NCBI RefSeq assembly: GCF_013410115.1
Contig: NZ_JACCCV010000002.1
Location: forward strand, 1,612,001 to 1,676,000
DNA: 64,000 nucleotides
Direction: 5' to 3'
From: Tunturiibacter gelidiferens
GTDB taxonomy: Bacteria; Acidobacteriota; Terriglobia; Terriglobales; Acidobacteriaceae
Below, one piece after another: positions 15,330-25,200 of the stretch; the first letter of the stretch is position 1; each line of letters starts with the position of its first letter. The notes beneath the pieces were generated by a model, which searched no databases, had not been told where the DNA came from, and worked only from the letters and a program-made list of their open reading frames with translations. A program made the position numbers and the translations under genes.

Positions 15330-17690
15330 TTACCAGGCGAACCAGTTCCACAGCGTAGACCAAACCCACAAAGCGGGATCGCGAAATAGCACATACCCCA
15401 GCGGCCGTAAACCCACTCGAACTTTCCCCGTGCCCTGCATTCCTGGCCGCAGCCGTCCATCTGCATTCGGCAGCTCCACCCGCGCAAAGAACAGGTGCTT
15501 ATCTCCCACCGTCGTCCCCGAAGGACTCACAACATCCACCCGTCCGCGAAACGTCGCCGTCGGAAACGACTCCAGCTTCACCACTGCCTCCGCTCCCGGC
15601 CTCACCAGTGCAACATCCCGCTCCAACACCGCCACATCCACCACCACACTCGCCGTACTCACTAACTCCACCACCGGATCCCCGTTCGAAAGCTTCTTCC
15701 CCACCAGGTCCTCCACATGCGGAGTCGCCACCACACCCGCAATCTCCGACCGCAAGGTCGTCCGCTCCAGTCTGTCGTTCAGCCGCGTCACCTCGCCCCG
15801 CGCATACTCCACCTCTACCTCGTGCTGCCCCGCCGCCGTTGCATCATTGTCCGTCAGCGAACGATTCCTCTGCGCCATCGCCGTCTCGTACTTCGCCTGC
15901 GCACCCGCCAGCGTCGCCCTCTGCCCCCAGTCCGCCATCTGGAACAGCGGAGTCCCCGGCTCCACGCGATCGCCCTCGTGCACAAACGCACGCTGTACCA
16001 CGCTGTCCTCCTCCGCATGCACATACTGCGTCTGCGATGGATTCACCTCTGCCTGCCCCGAGACCCGCATTGGTAGCGGAACCAGCACCATCGCCAACGC
16101 CACCATCGCAACCGAACCCAACAGGAGCCCCCGTCTCCGTCGCTCAATCGCCATGAATCGCCGCCGCTTCTCAATCAACGGCTCCAATATCCCGATGAAC
16201 GGAACCTCCTTGTACAGCGAGGCGTTCCTCAGTGCCAGCGTCGCCTGGCTCGACAAAATCTTGATGATCTCCAGATGAAGCGCTCCCAGAAACTCCGCAT
16301 CCGAGCTCTCGAACGATAGAATCCCCAGCCGCCCCTCATCATCCGTCAGCGGCAGCGCATAAAAGCTCCGCATTCCCGAGGTCTCAAAGTACCGCCGGAA
16401 CTTCTCCCGCGTCTCCGGCCTCGCGTCGCTGATCGCCTCCCCACGCTGCGTGACATACACCTCCGTTCCCAAGCCCGCCACCCAGCTCAACACCCCATTC
16501 AGCTCCTGCACCTCCGCCGTCGACGCATTCAGCTTCGTCACCCCCGAGATTGCCTGCACCGCGATCCGGCCCCTGTTCTCCAGCGCAATCGCCGCCCGCT
16601 CATACGGAATCACCAGCTGCGGCTGATTCACAATCGCCTCGAGCACACGCTGGAGATTCAGCGTCGACGTAATCTCCTGCCCCACCCCCACCAGCGTCCG
16701 CAGCACCTCGATCTTCCGCTCCGCCTGCAGCAGCGAAGAGTTATGCAGCGCCTGTGCCGCCGACCCAGCCACCTGCGTCAGCGTGAACAGATGATCCTCT
16801 GTGAACCGCCGTTGCGCGCCGAACCGCACCACTTCCAGCACTCCCGTCAGCGCCTCTGCATGCAGCAGCGGAGCTGCTATCACCGACCGCTCGTCCTCCT
16901 GCACCAGCGCCTCTTCGCCCGTCTCTCCCACTCCACCCACGACCCCTTCGCCATCTGCTCGACGCTCCCCCAACGCCGTCCCTTCCTCCCCCACCTGCTC
17001 CGTCAATAGCAGATCACTCTGATCCACCAACCACAGATTCACCGCATCCGCCCCCATCAGATCTTGCACCTTCGAGCAGATGATCGGAAGCAGCTCCCGC
17101 ATCTCCAGCGTAGAGTTGAACACCCGCTCAATGTCGTAGAGCTGCGTCAGCCGCAGCACCGAAGCCAGCCCTGCGCCCCGCTCCGCCTCATACCGCTGCG
17201 CCGCGTCCAGCGCGACCGCCGCATGCTCCGCCATCTCCGCCGCTTCGTCCAGCGCCTCTTCCGTCGCGGCCTCGCCAAAGCTCACAATCTCTATGCAACC
17301 CAGCAGCCGATCGTTCAACAGAATTGGCACATAGCTCAGCGCACTGAAACTCCGCCGCAGATCTAGGTGCGCAAACTCCTCCCGCGCCAGATCCCCCGCG
17401 GCAAACTGCATCACCGCGTGCTCCTCCAACACCGCGCCCAGGCTGCCCGCCGCATCATACGCTATCGCACCACGGCTGATCGTCAGTCCACCCACAGTCG
17501 CCTTCACCTGCCACGCCTGCGCCGCTTCATCCGCCATGTAAACCACCACTGCCGAATCCGCAAACAGCGCCTCCACCTCGGTCGCCAGCACGCGTGCCCG
17601 GGCCGCGCTCTCCAACTGCTTCAGCAACAAGCCACAGAGACGAACAAGACGCGATGCCGTCACCCGATCACTCACCCCAGGAATCTCCAT
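15330..17690 (-). CDS. Triple-GAF sensor fused to an HlyD-like adaptor
   Basis: First gene of the leftward operon. The cytoplasmic part holds three GAF-like domains (about residues 30-170, 190-330 and 335-500 of the chosen start), joined by helices such as LTQLYDIERVFNSTLEMREL. A single TM helix (LLLGSVAMVALAMVLVPLPM) then leads to a periplasmic HlyD module with lipoyl halves (AFVHEGDRVEPGTPLFQMAD and IAGVVATPHVEDLVGKK) and barrel (LRPGMQGTGKVRVG). A cytoplasmic ligand sensor coupled in cis to an export adaptor is unusual. I prefer ATG 17690, where conserved-looking sequence begins. A GTG at 17810 would add 40 residues of poor composition. Confidence 0.85.
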   Translation of the reverse strand: MEIPGVSDRVTASRLVRLCGLLLKQLESAARARVLATEVEALFADSAVVVYMADEAAQAWQVKATVGGLTISRGAIAYDAAGSLGAVLEEHAVMQFAAGDLAREEFAHLDLRRSFSALSYVPILLNDRLLGCIEIVSFGEAATEEALDEAAEMAEHAAVALDAAQRYEAERGAGLASVLRLTQLYDIERVFNSTLEMRELLPIICSKVQDLMGADAVNLWLVDQSDLLLTEQVGEEGTALGERRADGEGVVGGVGETGEEALVQEDERSVIAAPLLHAEALTGVLEVVRFGAQRRFTEDHLFTLTQVAGSAAQALHNSSLLQAERKIEVLRTLVGVGQEITSTLNLQRVLEAIVNQPQLVIPYERAAIALENRGRIAVQAISGVTKLNASTAEVQELNGVLSWVAGLGTEVYVTQRGEAISDARPETREKFRRYFETSGMRSFYALPLTDDEGRLGILSFESSDAEFLGALHLEIIKILSSQATLALRNASLYKEVPFIGILEPLIEKRRRFMAIERRRRGLLLGSVAMVALAMVLVPLPMRVSGQAEVNPSQTQYVHAEEDSVVQRAFVHEGDRVEPGTPLFQMADWGQRATLAGAQAKYETAMAQRNRSLTDNDATAAGQHEVEVEYARGEVTRLNDRLERTTLRSEIAGVVATPHVEDLVGKKLSNGDPVVELVSTASVVVDVAVLERDVALVRPGAEAVVKLESFPTATFRGRVDVVSPSGTTVGDKHLFFARVELPNADGRLRPGMQGTGKVRVGLRPLGYVLFRDPALWVWSTLWNWFAW

Positions 17691-18339
17691 CCGCCATCCA
17701 TTTGATCGATGGCTAGAATAGTATCCTGCCTCACTCTTCCCGTGAAGCTTTCCTTCGTCGCTGACACCGCACGAACTCATATCCGGCACATCCATCGGAA
17801 GCTTATTCACTTTGCGCCCAGCGTCAGGCCGCCTTCACGTATCCGCTTAGAGTCCATGCATGGCAGTCCCGGAAACGTCCCACAATAGTCTCTTTGCCGA
17901 GGTACTTACAAAGCACTGGCGTATAAATGAACCGGCGCTTCGAACTCTTCTCGGTGTAAGCCGGGCAACTTGGCGCGTGGGGCCGCTCTATTGGCTCTCA
18001 CAAGCTGAATCGATGAGAGCGGCGGAACTCTTTCAGCAGTCGACATTACTCTTTGCTTTGGGCCGTTCCTTAAAGAGCGAACATTTTTCGATTTCGGTTC
18101 CCAAGATGTCGCGACTGACGGCGGGAGTCTTGTAGTTGTGGACGGCGGATACGTATGGTGCCTAACGCGCAACCTCCGAGGCTTTCACCCTGATGTTGCT
18201 GATCCGGACTTCGCAGCCCGTAGATCGCACACAGCGACATGATCGCAGCAGCTCGTAGATCAGCGGGCTTGCTGAGTGGGAAGGTAGTGACTTCCGATGG
18301 GTCAGAGCTATACACCGACCCACGCGTCGAAGTTCCTGA
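17691..18339. other. Intergenic region upstream of the export operon
   Basis: It must hold the promoter of the leftward operon, but I see neither a good sigma-70 pair nor a reversed sigma-54 site (TGCA-N4-CGTGCCA). The ORF at 17860-18135 has no recognisable domain and is probably spurious. Confidence 0.4.
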
Positions 18340-18452
18340 CGTACCCGTCCCGGTTCTTTACCAACCCATAGCTCTACTAAGCGCGTTTTAGGGAGTTTGG
18401 GTAGACCACGAATCAAGGCAGGTGTGGTGCCTTGCGATTGTGTTTCGTCGGC
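18340..18452 (-). pseudogene. N-terminal fragment of a DUF2924 protein
   Basis: The minus-strand frame reads DETQSQGTTPALIRGLPKLP and KTRLVELW, closely matching the start of the DUF2924 remnant at 26656 (EETQPQGVTSAFIRSLPKLP). After about 35 residues the similarity ends. DUF2924 genes normally precede a large serine recombinase in mobile elements. None is found here. Confidence 0.7.
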
Positions 18453-18521
18453 AACTCGGAAGCGTGGGTCTCATCGACTAGTAAATTGAAGCAAAATCGC
18501 CGAGTCATGGAGATGGATTAG

Positions 18522-20087
18522 TTAACGGGAATTCAGATTGTGTTCACCAATCCGATCACTACCGAGATGCACGCATTGATGAAGACTTCGTTCGACAGAG
18601 ACGTTTCCAGGCTTTCCTTCTGGCGTGGTCTGGATATTTAGTCCGGGGACGGCCGAAACGGGCAAAGGAGACAGAGGGAGTTCGAGCCTGACTCGCGTCC
18701 CTCTGCCTTCTACACTTTCTATCGACATGGTTCCACCGTGAGCCTTCGAGATCGCTTTCGCGATCGAGAGTCCCAGACCAGTACCGCCCGACTCTCTGGT
18801 CCGTGCCTTGTCTGAACGGTAGAAGCGTTCGAAGACATGCGGCAGCGATCGAGCCGGAATGCCTATGCCGGTATCGCTGACCTCCAGAATCGCAAGCTGG
18901 GTTGCGCCGATTGCTGATACCGAGACGGCCACCTCGCCTCCATTTGGTGTGTACTTGATGGCGTTGTCCAACAGATTCACCAGCACCTGCTTGATTCTGC
19001 CAGCGTCAGCCATAATTGCCACCGGCTCAACCCGCGAGCATCGCAGCGCGATATTCTTCTCCTCCGCCATGAGGTGCATCTGGTCGACGGTCCATTGTGC
19101 GAGGCAGTTCAGGTCTACTTGCTTCAGGTCCATACCGTCAGTGCCGGAATCCAGTCGGGAGATGGTCAGCAGGCTTTCCACTATCTGTGCCATGCGGTCG
19201 ATCTCTTCGAGTGCACTGCCCAGGGAATCACGCTGCGTCATCGGCATTCTGGAGGTGTGGAGCAACTGTTCCAACTCGCCGCGAAGTATCGTGAGCGGCG
19301 TACGCAGCTCATGAGACACATCTGCAGAGAAGCGCCGATTGTAGGCAAGCGCGTCTTCAAGGCGACTAATCATACGGTTCAGCGAGAGCGACAGCCTCTC
19401 CATCTCGTCGCCGGTCGCTATGACGGGCAGGCGCTCGCCAAATTGATGAGTGCCGATCCGTTCTGCTTGCTCGCTCAAGATTTCCAGGGGCCGCAGCGGC
19501 AATTTCATCAAGAAGTGTCCACCGAGTGCCGCTGCAAAAAGAATGCACGGCGTTATAAGGAACAGAATCTTCAACAGGCTTGCCAGCACACGTGAGATCG
19601 GGGCAAGGGAAGCGCCCATTTCAACGACGTATCTGGTTCCCGAGGGCGATACATATGGCTGTGAATAGATCAGCAGATTGTGCGTTCCGCCGGCACTTTC
19701 GTGTCGAAAAAAATCCTTCGACTCACTCAATTGAGGTTGCGAAACAATCGAGGAATCGATATGAGGATCTCGCGTGTCGCCGCCCTGGTACAGCACGGTG
19801 CCATCCTGCCGGCTAACGCGAATAAACCGTCCGCTGTTCTCCGGGGCATATGCCTCAGCGATTTCACCCTGCATCCATGATTGTCCCTTGCTCTCCTCCT
19901 GCGAGAGAAAAGTGAGGACGATCCCCTTTGCTTCACCAATCAGCGATTCCTCCAACGAGCTTCGCAGATAGCCCTGCACGCCAAAGTAGAGAGCCGCGCC
20001 AAAGACAAGCAACGCAGCCGCCATCAGGCCGACATACCATGTTGTGACCCGTGTCCGCAGTGTCGTCAAATGGATGGCCGGAATCAA
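18522..20087 (-). CDS. HAMP-domain sensor histidine kinase
   Basis: A 521-residue kinase. TM1 lies at about 13-38 and a periplasmic sensor region at 40-160. TM2 (LFLITPCILFAAALGGHFLM) is followed by a HAMP segment and the DHp H-box FSADVSHELRTPLTILRGEL. The ATPase boxes are N (NLLDNAIKYTPNGGEV), G1 (DTGIGIP) and G2 (GGTGLGLSIAKAI). The organisation and ATGA overlap with the response regulator gene match CusS/heavy-metal-sensor-type systems, but the sensor domain gives no ligand. The C-terminal 45 residues after the G2 region are an unusual extension. Signal-dependent autophosphorylation and transfer to the adjacent regulator is the expected role. Confidence 0.92.
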   Translation of the reverse strand: MIPAIHLTTLRTRVTTWYVGLMAAALLVFGAALYFGVQGYLRSSLEESLIGEAKGIVLTFLSQEESKGQSWMQGEIAEAYAPENSGRFIRVSRQDGTVLYQGGDTRDPHIDSSIVSQPQLSESKDFFRHESAGGTHNLLIYSQPYVSPSGTRYVVEMGASLAPISRVLASLLKILFLITPCILFAAALGGHFLMKLPLRPLEILSEQAERIGTHQFGERLPVIATGDEMERLSLSLNRMISRLEDALAYNRRFSADVSHELRTPLTILRGELEQLLHTSRMPMTQRDSLGSALEEIDRMAQIVESLLTISRLDSGTDGMDLKQVDLNCLAQWTVDQMHLMAEEKNIALRCSRVEPVAIMADAGRIKQVLVNLLDNAIKYTPNGGEVAVSVSAIGATQLAILEVSDTGIGIPARSLPHVFERFYRSDKARTRESGGTGLGLSIAKAISKAHGGTMSIESVEGRGTRVRLELPLSPLPVSAVPGLNIQTTPEGKPGNVSVERSLHQCVHLGSDRIGEHNLNSR

Positions 20088-20764
20088 GCCTCACCACCTG
20101 CACGAATCATGTATCCGGCTCCGCGCACTGTGCGAATCAGCTTACTCTCCTGTCCGTCGTCTACCTTCGAACGCAGATGCCGCACATACACGTCGACGAT
20201 GTTTGTCACTCCGTCGAAGCTCTGGTCCCACACATGCTCGATGATCATATTGCGTGAGAGCACCCGCTCTGCATTCTGCATCAGGTACTCCAGCAGGGAG
20301 TACTCCTTCGCTGTCAGTTCGATGCGTCTGCCACCGCGCTTAATCTGTTGGGTCAGGCGATCCAGCTCCAGGTCTCCCACCATCAGCGTGCTCGATCGAT
20401 TTACCGGTCCGCGCCTCAACAAGGCTTTCGCCCGAACCAGCAGTTCGGCAAAGGCGAATGGCTTGGTCAGGTAGTCGTCCGCACCGCTCTCGAAGAGGCG
20501 CACCTTGTCTTCTATGGAGTCCCGCGCCGTCAGCACTAGAACGGGGACGCATGCATCCTTATGGCGAAGCCGCTGCAGCACTTCGCGGCCATCCAGCCGG
20601 GGCAGCATTAGATCCAGGATAATCAGGTCGTAAGGATAGGTCTGTGCCATCTCCAGACCGTCGCGGCCATCCGCCGAGACATCCACTGCGTACCGCTCGG
20701 CGGCGAGTCCACGCTCTACGAAGCCCGAGACCTTAGGCTCATCTTCCACAAGCAATATCCGCAT
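20084..20764 (-). CDS. OmpR-family response regulator
   Basis: A 226-residue two-domain regulator. The receiver has the acidic pair in VEDEP, phosphoacceptor Asp in LIILDLMLPRLDG, Thr in LTARD and Lys in LTKPF. The winged-helix effector ends VDVYVRHLRSKVDDG and TVRGAGYMI. Start 20764 is preceded by GAGGTG at good spacing, and a GTG-like start three codons earlier is less likely. Its stop overlaps the kinase start, so the pair is translationally coupled. A target could be the beta-propeller gene 115 bp upstream or the receptor gene at 22299. No operator could be identified by eye. Confidence 0.93.
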   Translation of the reverse strand: MRILLVEDEPKVSGFVERGLAAERYAVDVSADGRDGLEMAQTYPYDLIILDLMLPRLDGREVLQRLRHKDACVPVLVLTARDSIEDKVRLFESGADDYLTKPFAFAELLVRAKALLRRGPVNRSSTLMVGDLELDRLTQQIKRGGRRIELTAKEYSLLEYLMQNAERVLSRNMIIEHVWDQSFDGVTNIVDVYVRHLRSKVDDGQESKLIRTVRGAGYMIRAGGEA

Positions 20765-20878
20765 TGCGTACACCTCGCACTATTACAGTCTTGAGCAGTA
20801 AAGCAGAGATGAAGCATAGATGAAAACCCCTTCACTTGCGATTGACTGCTACAACGGGAGTGTCGTGGCGAAAAGTTG

Positions 20879-21934
20879 CTATGGGATGCTGAAGTACATC
20901 ACCTTGGCAACGGCCTTGGTTTCACCCGGTGAAGCCGCCAACACCAAGTTCTTGCCCGGCAACAGAATCCCCGTCTTGGCCCCTGGGGCGGTCGATACCT
21001 TCGCCACGGATTTTAGATTATTGGCATCGGAAGTGTCATAAATCTCGGTATATCCCTGCCCCCCAGGCACATACAGTCGATGCATCACGATGTCGTAGAT
21101 CACCTGGTCGACTCTTGTCGGAGCATCCTGCGTGCTCACGACTTTGCCGTCATCCGAATTCATCACCACTACCTTTCCCGCCGGAGCACCGCTAAGGTCT
21201 GCACGACATACCACATACAACCTGTGCTGCGCTTCATCCAGAGCCACCATCGCATTCTGTTGCGCCGGCGCAACCGGCCACTCGGCAATCTCCTTCATGG
21301 TCTTTCGGTCCACCACAGCCATCTTGTTGGTCTGGGTCAGATTCACAAAGATGCGGTTCCCGTGCTGCTCCAGCGCAATCGCCTCGACATGGTCATCTTT
21401 AAACGTCACCCCGCCCAGCCGCTGCCCCGTATCCGGGTTCACGGCCTCCACATTGGCCGTCTTCATGTCGACATCCTTGCCGCCGGTCACGATGTAGTAG
21501 ATATTCGTCTCCGGGTCATATGCCGCTGAATCCGCGCCCTCCGTCAACTTGATCGTGCCCTTGATCGCGTACGTCTCCGCGTCGAGTACCTTCGTCATCG
21601 TCTTGCCACTATCCGTTACGATGATCGTCGAAGCGGCAGGCCGCACCAGGATGCTGTGCGGCGCGTCAAAGCCCTTCACTGTCTTCAGGTGTCGACCCGT
21701 TTTCAGGTCAAAGACCTCCATCGTCGCATGGTCTTCTGCGGCCAGTAGCAGCCGTCCGCGCTGTTCATCCACAGCGAAGTGATCGAAGTCGCCTGTATAG
21801 CCCGGCAGCTCTATTGTTTGCACCAACTTCATAGCGGGTGCCTGCGCGCGGGCACCCGTCACTCCCGCAACGGTATAGATCGCTGCAGAGGAACTCAAGA
21901 CAAGCAGTCCGGCTAATCTCTTCTGAATCTTCAT
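20879..21934 (-). CDS. Secreted YncE-like beta-propeller protein
   Basis: A 351-residue exported protein. ATG 21934 has a GAGGAGAGG ribosome-binding site. Residues 1-30 are a Sec signal ending ARAQA. The rest is a seven-bladed propeller of YVTN/YncE type, with repeats such as RGRLLLAAEDHATMEVFDLK, GTIKLTEGADSAAYDPETN and HRLYVVCRADLSG. Such proteins are periplasmic or surface scaffolds, often of unknown ligand and sometimes linked to metal or receptor systems. It lies between the two-component genes and a divergent TonB-dependent receptor, so all may share a regulon. No catalytic residues can be assigned. Confidence 0.85.
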   Translation of the reverse strand: MKIQKRLAGLLVLSSSAAIYTVAGVTGARAQAPAMKLVQTIELPGYTGDFDHFAVDEQRGRLLLAAEDHATMEVFDLKTGRHLKTVKGFDAPHSILVRPAASTIIVTDSGKTMTKVLDAETYAIKGTIKLTEGADSAAYDPETNIYYIVTGGKDVDMKTANVEAVNPDTGQRLGGVTFKDDHVEAIALEQHGNRIFVNLTQTNKMAVVDRKTMKEIAEWPVAPAQQNAMVALDEAQHRLYVVCRADLSGAPAGKVVVMNSDDGKVVSTQDAPTRVDQVIYDIVMHRLYVPGGQGYTEIYDTSDANNLKSVAKVSTAPGAKTGILLPGKNLVLAASPGETKAVAKVMYFSIP

Positions 21935-22298
21935 CCGATACCTCTCCTCGATGGCCGCATACCTTGTGTCGCCCGAATCGAGCCACTCCATCTACGCGGA
22001 CTTCACAGTAAGCCTCATGCACCATCATGAGGCTGTGTTGAAAGCAAAATGAAATTGCATTCATCCACTCTCCGCCGCTATGCTTGCTCGTCGCTGCGTT
22101 CAGAAACAACTCACCAGCCATCTCTAAACAAACTTTTATGTAACCTTCAGCGACTCTTCATTCGCAAAGAACTAAATGGCAGAGGTCCAATAGTCATGCA
22201 TTGTCGCCGTGATGAATTGGGTCACCGCCGCGTGAGCATCACTCTGGCATTACGTTACAGCGATTGCATTGCAGTCAGCCAGTATTGAGAGGCACTAC
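21935..22298. other. Divergent promoter region of propeller and receptor genes
   Basis: About 360 bp separate the leftward propeller gene from the rightward receptor. I see no coding sequence and no clear operator. The receptor start is set by GAGAGG at 22286-22291. Confidence 0.4.
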
Positions 22299-25200
22299 AT
22301 GAGAGTACGATTTTTAAAGCAAGCACTTTACCTAGCTACCCTTCTTCTTTGCGCAGCTCCAGCTCTGCGCCCACAGGTCTCGACCGGAACCATTGCAGGA
22401 ACCATCACCGATCCCGCCGGCGCACTCGTTCCAAATGCTCCCGTTGTAATTACAAATACCGACACGGGGATTGTCACCCAGTCCACGGCCAGTTCCTCCG
22501 GCTTTTATTCTGTTCCCAATCTCCAAACGGGTACTTACACCATCTCCATTACCGTATCCGGCTTTGTGCCACAGGAGATCAAGGATATTGCCCTCAATGT
22601 TGGTGCGCAGCAGGAGATCAACATTCAGCTTCAAATAGGTTCGGCCCGAGAGAAAATCGTAGTGACCACCGCGCCGCCCGCAATCGATATGGTTACCTCC
22701 ACCACCATGCCGATCGTCGACGAGCGCACAATCGTGGCCCTCCCGCTCAACGGACGTGACTGGACTCAACTCGCCAATCTGCAGCCCGGCGTCGCCGCAG
22801 TGCGCACCCAGCCTGCCATCGCCGTCACCAATCAACGAGCCAACCGTGGCATCGGGAATCAACTCACCGTCGGCGGCGCGCGCCCGCAGCAGAACAATTA
22901 TCGGGTCGACGGCATCAGCATCAATGACTACTCCAATGGCGGCCCCGGCGGCGTCATCGGGTCAAACCTCGGCGTGGACGCCATCCAGGAGTTTTCTGTC
23001 GTCACATCCAACGCCTCTGCTGATTACGGCAAGGCTGCTGGCGGCATCATCAACGCGGTCACTCGCGCCGGGACGAATCGTCTTCACGGCTCCGCCTATG
23101 AGTTCTTCCGCAACTCCGCGCTCGACGCGCGCAATGAGTTTGATACTCCGGGGCAGATCGCCGAGTTCCGTCGCAACCAATTCGGCGCATCCGCTGGTGG
23201 TCCCGTTATCAAAGAACGCACCTTTCTCTTCGGTGACTATGAGGGTCTCCGCCAATACCAGGGCGCAAATACCTCCAGCATCGTACCCTCCGCCGCGGCC
23301 CGCACCGGTAGCCTCTGTGTCGCCTCCGGTAGCAACCCCTGCGCCAGCCACATGCAGGTGCCCGTCAGTCCGGTAGTCAGTCCCTACTTTGCTCTGTATC
23401 CGCTCCCCACCGTCGATCCCGGTCCTAATGCCGACACTGGCAGCTTCCTCTTCAACGATCCCTTTGTCAGCCACGAAGATTACTTCACCATTCGCGCCGA
23501 CCATCGCATCTCCGACAAGGATTCGCTCACAGGAACCTACTTCTACGACAACGGAAAACTCACCTCACCCGATCCCTTCAACGTTCGTATCACCGGTAAT
23601 CTGGCCAAACGTCAGCTGGCGACAATTGGCGAATCGCACGTCTTCTCCGCCGCGCTGCTCAACTCCTTTAAATTTGGTTATAGCCGCGTCTTCTCCGATG
23701 CGCCCACCACCCTCGCTGCCATCAACCCAGCTGCGAGTGATCCTGCTCTGGGTTTCGTTCCGGGGCTTCCTGTTGGACTGATTAATATCGGAGGACTCTC
23801 CAACTTTCAGGGCGGCCTCAAGGCGACCGGCGAGTTTGTCTTCCACCTCAACTCATACCAGCTTTACGACGATCTTTATTTGACCAAAGGAAAACACGCC
23901 CTCAAATTTGGTTTTGCCTTCGAGCGACTGCAGAACAATCAACTTGGCACTTCCAATCCCAATGGCCAATTCATCTTCTCCAGCCTGCAGAGCTTCCTCA
24001 CCAATCACCCCACAAGCTTCAACGCGCCGCTCGCCCAGGGTGTCAGCCCACGCGATCTTCGCCAGTCGGTCTTCGGCGCCTACCTAGAAGACAACTACCG
24101 CATCTCCAACAATCTCACTCTTAATCTCGGTGTCCGTTACGAGCCAGTTACTGTCCCCACCGAGACGGCCAACCGTCTTGCCAACCTCCGCAATCTCACG
24201 GACACGACCCCCCATCTCGGCAGTCCATATTTTCAAAATGCCAGCTTCAAGAACATAGCTCCACGCGTCGGTTTTGCCTGGGATCCATTTGGCAAGGACA
24301 TGACGAGCGTTCACGCCGGTTACGGCATCTACGACGCGCAACAGCTCAACTACCTCTACGAGGGGCTATCCATCTTCACCGCCCCCTATCTTGAACTCGG
24401 CAACAACGCCGCTCCAGGTATCGGCTCCTTCCCGACGGGTGCTTATCTCGCGCTCTCTGCAGCAAATCTGCGTTATGCCTACGCCCCCAATCACTCCTCC
24501 CGCAGCTACGTCCAGCAGTATTCGATGAACGTCCAGCAGCAGTTGCCCTACGACATGATCCTTCAGGTAGGCTATGCAGGATCTCGTGGCACTCACCTTC
24601 CTTACCGCGTGGACGATGTCAACACCGTACAACCCATCGTCACTAATGGGAGTTACCTCTTCTATGGCCCCAACGGAAAAAACTCGCCGAGCGCCGCTGC
24701 TCTTAATGCTGCCAAGCTGAACCCCAACATTGGCCAGATTAGTGCCGTATTCATGACCGGCTATTCCCATTACAACTCGCTACAGGCCAGCCTCAACAAG
24801 CGCTTCAATCACCATACGCAGTTTCAAATTTCTTATACGTGGTCCAAATCCATAGATGACGGCTCCTCCTCCACCTTTGGCGACACCTTTGCCAACTCGG
24901 TCTCCAGTCTGCCGTTGTGGGCGCCCAATCGCCGCCGCGCCATCTCCGATTTCGACATCGGACAGAACCTCGTCCTCAACTACATCGTCGAGCTTCCCAA
25001 CGTCCGCAAGGACATCCCGGTAGCTCACATACTTCTGAATGGCTGGCAGTGGGGAGGGATCTTCCAGACCAGCTCAGGCGAGCCCTTCACGCCTCTCATC
25101 TCCGGCGATTCTCTCAACCTGCATAGCGCCGATCCGTTCGCCTTTCCAGACCGTCTCACCGGTCCGGGGTGCACAGGCAATCCAGTCAAAAGCGTCTCTT

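Noticed and set aside
17860..18135. 91-codon ORF upstream of the export operon as a second substrate peptide
   Set aside because: No ribosome-binding site, sigma-54 site or repeat. Composition is ordinary and it resembles none of the features of the 11928 peptide.
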